Positions 1 through 6,402 of a DNA stretch of 11,419 bases are shown one piece after another. The notes under the pieces are model-generated. The model was not told where the DNA came from. It saw only the letters and a program-made list of their open reading frames with translations, and searched no databases. The position numbers were made by a program, and so were the translations under genes. The stretch's first letter is position 1; each line of letters begins with the position of its first letter. Source of the DNA: Tieghemiomyces parasiticus (lineage: Eukaryota; Kickxellomycota; Dimargaritomycetes; Dimargaritales; Dimargaritaceae); assembly GCA_027575765.1 (NCBI GenBank), contig JANBPT010001276.1, forward strand, positions 1 to 11,419. Reading direction: 5' to 3'.

Positions 1-33
1 AACCGGAGCCTAAGGTGGTCCGTGAAGATATAC

Positions 34-338
34 TCAAGCCTCACCACCTGTGCCCATGGAGTCAAACAGGTAGTCACCGGTCCCGGCAAACTGCTTTAGA
101 AGCTCGGTGGCAAAACGTATCTGCTGGAGGGGTCGGTCGTTGGTGAGGTTGTGGGTAGACCTGCCAGTTAAGCTTGCTACGTAGCCCTAGGTCCCTGCGT
201 AGAGTCCTACGCATGGTAGTGGTGGAAGTGAGGCAGGCATGGGCTAGCTGTCCAGCAGTTCGTCCGAGGGCTACCTTCCAGCAGCTCCAGGAGGATGACC
301 CCGTAAAGTCTATCAATGACATTTGACAGACGGCCAGG
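34..338 (-). CDS. 3'-terminal exons of an unassigned protein-coding gene (partial)
   Basis: Two exons on the minus strand fit together in phase. The first runs 338 to 275 after an acceptor CCATAG and ends at donor GTAGCC. It reads PGRLSNVIDRLYGVILLELLE plus one base, in 20-residue-scale helical style (Leu/Ile/Glu rich). The second runs 176 to 34 after acceptor ACGTAG. It completes the split codon as Ala, continues S-L-T-G-R-S-T-H-N-L-T-N-D-R-P-L-Q-Q and then RFATELLKQFAGTGDYLFDS, and stops with TGA at 36-34. The intron between them (274-177, 98 nt) has a length normal for this window. Synonymous-position bias and the absence of stops support coding. I do not recognise the family. The leucine-rich helices with a late Gln-x-x-Phe element recall the C-termini of vesicle-tethering subunits, but this is only an impression. 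Upstream exons are uncertain: 911-773 is the best candidate. The gene is transcribed in the same direction as NOP10 and lies downstream of it. Confidence 0.5.
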
Positions 339-772
339 CTATGGCTCATTGCAGCGCCTATAGTCATGTTACCGTTTTTCACCCTCTTTCGCATGATGCA
401 AAGGATAAAACGATACCAACTGTGCCGGTACGGGGACCGGGAATCCCCAAGTCCCTTTCCCAGTAAGACCCAGTACTTGTATTATCGTAGGGAACACTAT
501 TACCCTAGAGGAAACTAAGGGCTAATAGCCAAACGTACCACATACTGGTAAGCGACAAGGCTTACGAACGAACTGAAGGGTGATACCGCAAACTGGTTGT
601 TGGTGATTCAAGCTATCGTTTATTGCGTAGCGACCCCGGAGGGATTTTTACACTGGAAGGATGTCCTGCATCCTTCGTCACGGCTATGGCTTGGGTTAGG
701 AGGGAACCCCAGGGACGACAGCGAGAGGCAGGGCTAGCGCCCAGGTGAATACGAAGGTAGCTACCAAGCTAC

Positions 773-911
773 CACATCAACTATGGGGAAGAAGGCTGAT
801 GGAAGGAACCCCCTGAAATGTGAGGCGACAGTGTCTGTCGCGGAGAGGACGCCATCCATCAGACCAGGAGGGTTGGCGCCGCCATAAAGTAATATTGAAT
901 AGTTGGAGAAG
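773..911 (-). CDS. possible upstream exon of the unassigned minus-strand gene
   Basis: This open stretch follows a good acceptor context: CTAAC at about 931-927, then a pyrimidine-rich run, then CCTAG ending at 912. It ends before a possible donor GTAGCT at 772. Read with one leading base it gives F-S-N-Y-S-I-L-L-Y-G-G-A-N-P-P-G-L-M-D-G and continues through A-T-D-T-V-A-S-H-F-R-G-F-L-P to F-F-P-I-V-D-V. It ends in phase 0, which matches the phase-0 start of the exon at 338. Joining the two requires a 434-nt intron (772-339), longer than the others here, so another exon may lie between. No family was recognised. I rate the open frame and the splice context as suggestive, not decisive. Confidence 0.3.
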
Positions 912-1429
912 CTAGGTAAAGATGAGGCAGAGTTAGAGATGCAACAACTGGTCGGATCAGTAGTTTAGAACACCACACAGTCACATATTTGCAGTTGTTG
1001 ATGTTGGGTAAGATGGGCCAATTCACGCATGCTGTCAATTAGCCCCAGTTTGTTTTTCTTCACAGCTTAACCGATACTATAGCCAGCCATATTCAAATTA
1101 AGATGCAATCGTGGCGTCCGAAGGAGGGCCTGATCGGTACATTTACGACCACTTTGTTTTGGCCGAATGGTCAACTGCAAAAGCTGCAGCTAGGCTTTTC
1201 CTCCGCTAGAGTGAACCCTAGTGGCCCACATTCCATCATCATCATTCAAAGGGACGGCTACATTTGTCGGCTTACAGTGCTGTAAATCCTCAGGTGCAAG
1301 GCTGCTGGACAGAGCAAGAAGTGCCAAATATGAATACCACGTAAATGTAATGGGCCCGTTTACAATCAAAGCAATACTTTATGGATATTTAAATCGCCTA
1401 GAAACTCGAGACATTCATACTGACGCCGT
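912..1429. other. spacer downstream of NOP10, no supported gene
   Basis: This stretch would contain the 3' UTR of NOP10 (minus strand) and possibly the 5' part of the unassigned gene. A minus-strand CATAAA, a variant poly(A) signal, lies about 50 nt past the NOP10 stop, near 1379-1384. Short open stretches on both strands (for example plus 1103-1285 and minus near 980-1060) show no recognisable domain and lack convincing splice partners. Confidence 0.5.
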
Positions 1430-1836
1430 TTAGCAGCTCTTCTGCGGCTGCTGGGTAGGTAGAAGACCGAGGCGCTTCTTGAGGGTGACACGCTGGCGAG
1501 AAAACTTGTCGTCAGGGGAGAACCGAGCGGGGTGGGCCGACGTGGTCGGGCGGCCGTCGGGGGCGACTTTCTGCTCGGGGAAAATTGAAACGGTGTGGAG
1601 TGATAATGGGGGGGGGCTAGGTTAGCTGGTGTGTAGTAAGCCTATAGGTGCCCAGGGGTCCAATAGACTTCCCTGGTAAGTCTGACGATGTCTGGCTTGT
1701 CAAGCGTGCGGGTTAATGCCATAGTGGTGGGGTTGTTAGCTACCTGCCCTGCGCAGGAACGTTGCTGTTCGCTGATCCTTACCTTCAGGGTGTAGACACG
1801 ATGGCCCTCGGTATCCAGGTAGTACATAAGATGCAT
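1430..1836 (-). CDS. NOP10: H/ACA ribonucleoprotein complex subunit NOP10 (two exons)
   Basis: NOP10 is the smallest core protein of box H/ACA snoRNPs. With Cbf5/dyskerin, Nhp2 and Gar1 it guides pseudouridylation and supports pre-rRNA processing in the nucleolus. Exon 1 (1836-1783) encodes [18 protein letters not shown]. The donor is GTAAGG, the intron is 1782-1571 (212 nt, with a C9 tract and acceptor GAGCAG), and exon 2 runs 1570-1430. Exon 2 begins [20 protein letters not shown], continues [18 protein letters not shown], and ends after a short Gln/Pro/Lys tail and Cys at TAA. The splice is phase 0 and joins K to K, restoring the family's YTLKK core. The MHLMY start, the [12 protein letters not shown] motif and the RQRVTLKKR motif are the family signatures. 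The 64-residue length matches the human protein; the yeast one is slightly shorter. As in other eukaryotic NOP10s, the archaeal zinc cysteines are absent. The gene is easy to miss because neither exon is a long open frame. It is divergent from BFR2. Confidence 0.96.
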
Positions 1837-2418
1837 GGTGACAGAATCGATTATTGTCAGCGGAATCGGCTAACTCGTTGGAATTGAACTGGTTGAGGAA
1901 TGCGGCGGAACAGAAACGATATGCGAAGCGAACTCGTCAGGCTGATAGCCAAGGCAGAGCCACCAAGGCTCTGGCTAGCACCAGCTTAATCCCTCGAAAA
2001 AAAGTCGCATTGCTTCCTCCCCCCTTGGTCTTCGTGCAAACGAAATGCCTGGCCTCTACTATAACATATAGATCACGTGGCAATAAGACCTGGGCATTAT
2101 TCTACATACTACGCTTGCCGTTCGGTAGCCATCGCCCATCCACAGCCGAGATGTGACTAAATGAACATATTTTTTTTCTTTTTATTTCGCCCTGCGAAAG
2201 TACAAATCTCCTCGGGACCTCGTCACCTAGGCAGGCAGCGCAAAGGGCCGAGGAGTTCGGAATCGGACCTCATTCTCACCACTCTCGACTTTTTTTTGTT
2301 TCGAATACCTTGCTCAATAACCTCATTCTACCCTGCTCCATGACTCTCCCTGAAAGAGCGTAACACATTTTCATACTCGCATCGACCGACGCCCCACTAT
2401 CGCCCCATTCCAACCACC
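1837..2418. promoter_or_regulatory. divergent promoter of NOP10 and BFR2
   Basis: This 582-bp spacer separates the two start codons and must carry both promoters. It contains a single CACGTG E-box (2074-2079), poly(T) tracts near 2169-2186 and 2289-2296, and an inverted repeat TTTCGC-CCT-GCGAAA at 2185-2199. It also has an AATCGATT palindrome at 1845-1852, close to the NOP10 start. I saw neither the PAC-type GATGAG element nor the RRPE AAAAATTTT element that mark many yeast ribosome-biogenesis promoters. Short open frames inside (for example plus 1854-2156 and 2161-2343) have no recognisable content. Confidence 0.7.
2074..2079. promoter_or_regulatory. CACGTG E-box in the divergent promoter
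   Basis: The sequence ATCACGTGGC holds a perfect CACGTG core, the recognition site of bHLH factors such as Cbf1, Pho4 or USF-like proteins. I found it once in the window, 238 bp from the NOP10 start and 340 bp from the BFR2 start. Function is inferred from position only. Confidence 0.4.
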
Positions 2419-4780
2419 ATGCCGCCCAAGAAGTCGAAGAATTCGCTCAAGGGCCATTTGGCCAGCATGTTCGATCCCACACCGGAAGGTAGGTTTCAGG
2501 AAGCCAACCAAGTACTCGGGCCGAGCGGTATATACCCCACAGCTCACTTCCTTAAAAGCTGTGGCACCGCGTGTTCTAACCTTACAGCTCTATCATGTAA
2601 TCTACGGTACTCCTCATAACCAATCTTTTCAAACCGTTAGTAAAAGATTATGATCCGGAAGACTTCGAACGTGCTGCCCCGGAAAACAACTCGGACCAGG
2701 ACTCGATGTCCTCCGATTCTGGGTCCGAGTCTGAGATGCAACACGACACTGGCCGGTCCCATTATGTCAAAGTAGGGTAGGTAACCACGGTATTTCTGGG
2801 CCTGGTAAATTGAGCGACCGGGAACCTCGTATCAATCCACAGGCACTAATATACGACCATCCACATACATAATCCCACGCGCCCCATCTCACCAGCAAGA
2901 GCAAGCTACGTGGAATGGAAAATTTGACACTTAACGACCCCAAATACGTGGGCAAAGCCGTCAGCCGCAAGTCCCTCTTTGAGGATAGTGACGCCGAGGA
3001 TTTGGACGCTCTAGGTGTACCGTCCTCCGACTCTGACGATGATAGCGACTCGGATAACGCTGCCAGCGCATTCGATTTACCGGATGATTCCTCGAGTGAA
3101 GGTGAGTCCCCTGAAGGAGAGGCGGACAGCGACGAGGATGTCTACGAGGACACCGATGACGAACTCCGCGGCGACCTCGCCCACAGCAGCGCCGCCACAG
3201 GTGGCCTAGATTCCGACTCGGACGCCGACGAGGAGTTCCTCAAGCAGTATCAAATCGACGGCATGGACGCAGACTCGGCGGATGACGACAGCTCTGACAA
3301 CGATGATGACGCTAGCGGGAGCGACGAGAACACGTCCGATGACAACCCCGAGGTGAGCCGTAAAGCCCACAGCCGCCGGTCCACACGCAAAACCGACACC
3401 TCCGACGATGAGGAGCAGCCGGAAAAAGATGGCGCCGACCGCTCCACCCGCCAGACCAAGCTGCAGCGCCAAATGGCGGCTATCGAGAGCGAAGAGAAGT
3501 CTATGCTAGAGCGTCTAGCCCGCGAGGCCCAGGGCGATGTGCACAAAGGCCGGGCGGTGGTCCGGCAAATCAAGGTGTGGAACGCCCTGCTTGATTCCCG
3601 GATACGGATCCAGAAGGCTCTAACCCTAGCCAATTGTCTCCCGCGGCCCGCGGATTTCGCCCTGGTCGAGGACTTCACCAACAACCCCGTATCGGCCAGT
3701 TTGTTGAAGGACGCCCGGCGGAAGGTCGGCGATCTGGTTCAGGACCTCCTGGCCCTCCGGTCCGAGTTTTGGGAGCTCCACCGCGAGATTGACATCCCCG
3801 CCACTTCATTGCCTCTCAAACGGAAACGAGGGGCGGCTTCCGGCGGCAGCGACAGCGAAAGCGAGCGAGAGAGTGATGACGACGATGAGTCCGAGTTGGA
3901 AGAGGATGGCGTGTCGGGCGGCCCGCTAGATTGGTCAGTGCTCGATCACTTCCACCAGGCCTTTGTGCCCTTCCGCGACGAGACCTTGGACAAGTGGGGC
4001 GCTAAAGTGCAGGCAGCGTCGGGCGTGGCGCTCCACAAGAAACTGCGCGCATTCAACCAGAGCGCCGTCCATCAGGCCCAGCAGACTCTGGCTGACCGCG
4101 AGAGACTAGTGGAACGGACTCAGGTCAAGCGTACGGCTTACCCCCCACTTGTTCCGCACATTGGCGGGACCACCGATAGCGACGATCCTGCGGCAGATTC
4201 GGTTGGTGGTAGTAGTAGTAATAGCCGCGACGTGCACATCTTTGACGACCACGATTTCTACCAGTCCCTTCTCCGAGAACTTATCGAAAGCCGAACGGGC
4301 GGTGGTGGTGACGGGGCGGGCGACCCAACGTCACTGGCCAAACGGTGGGCGACCCTCAAGGAGCAGCAGGCGGCGCAGGACCGGGAACGTCGGAACAAGG
4401 TGGTCGATACCAAGGCCAGTAAGGGTCGTCGGTTGCGGTACAACGTCCACGAGAAGTTGCTCAACTTCATGGTGCCCACCCCGAACTTTGGGTGGCACGC
4501 CGAGATGATTGACGAGTTGTATTCGACCCTACTCGGCCAAGACCGGACCGCTCGGGAAAATAGCCATCAGAGCGCGACGGAGAAGACTGGGTCGACTACC
4601 GAAGGGTCCAGCGATGATGACGAATCGGATGGCGAGAGACGTGCGCAGCGTGAAGTGGAACGGCTCCAGCGGCGGGAGGAGAGTGCGGGTGCCCAGGCCG
4701 CGCCAGAAGCTGAGAGTGAACAGGAAAGTGACAGTGACGAGGTGGTTATCAGTACCGACGGGCTCAAGATTTTTGGCTAG
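2419..4780 (+). CDS. BFR2: BFR2/AATF family SSU-processome protein (three exons)
   Basis: This is the fungal Bfr2, homologous to human AATF/Che-1, a nucleolar protein needed for early 18S pre-rRNA processing. Exons are 2419-2488, 2641-2776 and 2896-4780. The introns (152 and 119 nt) both start GTAGGT. The joins restore TPEVKDYDPEDF and HYVKVGKSKLR, both family-like, and give 696 residues. The start ATG sits in the context CAACCACCATGCC. Residues about 85-240 are very acidic (Asp/Ser/Glu). The AATF domain follows at about 284-370, with KGRAVVRQIKVWNALLDSRI as its hallmark; a second acidic insert comes before the S-V-L-D-H-F-H-Q segment. The C-terminal TRAUB domain starts near 516 with HIFDDHDFYQSLLRELIE and contains KASKGRRLRYNVHEKLLNFM at about 575-595. 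A final acidic tail ends in LKIFG. The gene is divergent from NOP10 and convergent with the CCDC130-class gene. A Gly/Ser-rich run near 500 is low complexity. Intron 1 contains a competing acceptor. Confidence 0.96.
2537..2564 (+). repeat. intronic hairpin in BFR2 intron 1
   Basis: CCACAGCT (2537-2544) pairs perfectly with AGCTGTGG (2557-2564) across a 12-nt loop. The hairpin sits just upstream of the CTAAC motif at 2576-2580 and of the two alternative AG acceptors, so it could affect which is used. Confidence 0.5.
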
Positions 4781-4813
4781 CCCGTACTTTTTTGAGCGTC
4801 CATTTGTTTCGAC

Positions 4814-4820
4814 TTTATTT
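4814..4820 (-). promoter_or_regulatory. poly(A) signal candidate for the CCDC130-class gene
   Basis: The minus strand reads AAATAAA here, containing a canonical AATAAA, 134 nt past the stop codon at 4954. It lies only 34 nt downstream of the BFR2 stop on the other strand, so the two mRNAs would overlap in their 3' UTRs. Confidence 0.45.
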
Positions 4821-4953
4821 CTTTCCCATACGAGTCCCATACTCTTCGTGAGGCAATATTTTTGGTTTTTGGTTTGCACTCGCACATCGCATAATATACA
4901 TGATCCACACGCCCGGAACGCCACATTAACAAGTCACATACTGATGCTTCTTG

Positions 4954-6402
4954 TTAGTTTTTTCCGGACCTAAGGGGCCGGCGTGCAACAGCTGCTCGTA
5001 GACGCTGGGCCGCCTCGGAGCGTGCCGGTTGGCGATGACCAGGCTGACTGGACCGTTGTGAAGGCGTCGGTTGGAAGAGCGGCCTCTGGAGGGCCCTCTG
5101 ACGCCGATCGGCTGGGGACTCAGCGGCTGCGCCAAAGGCAAGGCTCCGAGCCATGGCCAAGTCGCCGGCGGTATTGGGCAGCATAGTGAGCGCCAGGGAA
5201 TGCTTCTTCGCGAGTGCCTGACTCTCCCGCTTGACCTCAGTTAGGACCGCCTTTTCAGCCTGATATAAACAACGAGGGGAGGGGAGGGGCGGGGTATTCC
5301 ATCTGAGTTAGCATGTTCGGGATTGAAGGCACAGTATAGCCGACGCGGTCGATACTTGACTAGTCGTACGTGCGTGGATCAATTCCATCCTTAACACGAC
5401 CTACCCGAAACTTTTTGCGCAGTCGCCGGTTCACGTCATAGTCGTTTCGGGTCTGTACCTCGCTTAGCCGCTGGAGACGGGTCAGCTCGGTCTCGCTCTC
5501 CTTGGCCTTGCGCTTATTCTCTGTTTTCCGCTCGAGCCGCTGGAACGGATCCGAATCAAGCTTGACACGGTCTTCGGGGCCTGTCAAGGATATCGGCGAG
5601 GGAATGCATAATCCGTTAAAGGGGTCATTACTAGGAGATGACGGGCAGGACAGTTAGACTATGCACCCTTCCTCCACTTGGGGGTTTGGTGGCCACTTAC
5701 TCATAAAATCAATGACCTCGGTGTCATCCGCGTTCCGCGGTTCGGCCTGCCGCCGGGCTCCCTCATGGACGACGTACTCGGCATCCTGGACGGACAACAA
5801 AGAGGAGAGGAGAAAGGGGATAGGTGCCAAAGTCGTGGGTTAGATGGGCATCATTACAACAAATCCGGCGGACTCTGGGCCAAACGACACCCGCCTGCCG
5901 TTCTTTTTTTTTTCATTACCTTAGGGTCAGTACGAATTTCAATAAAGTTGGGGCAGAGATGGCACTTCATGCGGAAGGCCCAGATAGGAGTAGTTAGATA
6001 CTCGCCGACCCTGCGCTTCTCGGCATTGTAGCGTACGCCCCTACCGATGTGTTTGCCACAACCTCCGCACCAGACATTGTAAGGTAACTCGAAGCGGACG
6101 GTGAGGATTCCCTGGTCGAGCTTCTTAGCTCGGTCGCGCAGTGGATGCTGACCCACGAAGGCGTTGAGGGAGCCCTAGAAGTAGTAGGGTAGGTCGGGGG
6201 TGTAAAGCGGGTTAGACCTTATTAGTCGTCATTGAACGCATCGACGGCATATGGTCTGCAGGACCCGGGAAAGGGCACTGCCACCGAAAGATGGTCGCTG
6301 CGGAATGCCAGAATCGGACGGGCCAATTAACCTGCGCAGACCCACCTTGGAGGGGTCCCAGTCCGGTGGGTAGTACTTGTTGACGTTCTTGCGATCGGCC
6401 AT
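4954..6402 (-). CDS. SAF4: CCDC130/Saf4-class YJU2 (CWC16) family splicing factor (five exons)
   Basis: The protein belongs to the YJU2/CWC16 family of spliceosome-associated proteins, in the CCDC130 (YJU2B, fission yeast Saf4) subclass rather than Yju2 itself. Exons are 6402-6346, 6174-5920, 5785-5701, 5580-5405 and 5259-4954, for 292 residues. The joins are K|GSLNAF, K|DAEYVV, an AGC serine split as A|GC, and KKFR|AEKAV. Exon 1 gives MADRKNVNKYYPPDWDPSK. Exon 2 carries HPLRDRAKKLDQGIL, RFELPYNVWCGGC, GVRYNAEKRRVGEYLTTPI and FRMKCHLC. Two Cys pairs (55/58 and 90/93) form the expected zinc site. HPLR and YNAEK followed by YLTTPI distinguish CCDC130 from Yju2. Exon 4 holds the DPFQRLE segment and a basic RRLRKKFR. 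Exon 5 is an Ala/Arg/Gln-rich tail. Donors are GTGGGT, GTAATG, GTAAGT and GTAGGT; CTAAC occurs in introns 1, 2 and 3. The start is fixed by the family N-terminus. The exon 5 join is slightly less certain than the rest. Confidence 0.93.
5276..5294 (+). other. perfect four-tract G-quadruplex motif
   Basis: Four GGGG runs are separated by single bases (A, A, C): GGGGAGGGGAGGGGCGGGG. This is the ideal form for a parallel DNA quadruplex. It lies in intron 4 of the minus-strand splicing-factor gene, where the transcript instead has a C-rich polypyrimidine tract about 16 nt before the acceptor ATATCAG. The G-rich strand is the template strand for that gene. Confidence 0.85.

Noticed and set aside
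5..16. 12-base repeat GGAGCCTAAGGT also at 7278-7289
   Set aside because: Several 12-base matches are expected by chance in a window this size, and the flanks do not align.
825..841. GCGACAG-TGT-CTGTCGC hairpin
   Set aside because: It lies inside the candidate exon at 773-911 and can be explained by its codons; no separate function is suggested.
1571..1782. Possible box H/ACA or C/D snoRNA in the NOP10 intron
   Set aside because: An ACA-like string exists, but I could not find the paired hairpin-hinge arrangement or proper C and D boxes.
2161..2343. 60-codon frame upstream of BFR2 as a uORF
   Set aside because: It begins in a T-rich promoter-like tract, ends 75 nt before the BFR2 start, has a low-complexity product, and there is no evidence that it lies in the transcript.
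3250..3684. 144- and 88-codon antisense frames in the acidic part of BFR2
   Set aside because: They are mirror images of Asp/Ser/Glu codon runs (giving Ser/Val/Arg-rich strings) and carry no family signal.
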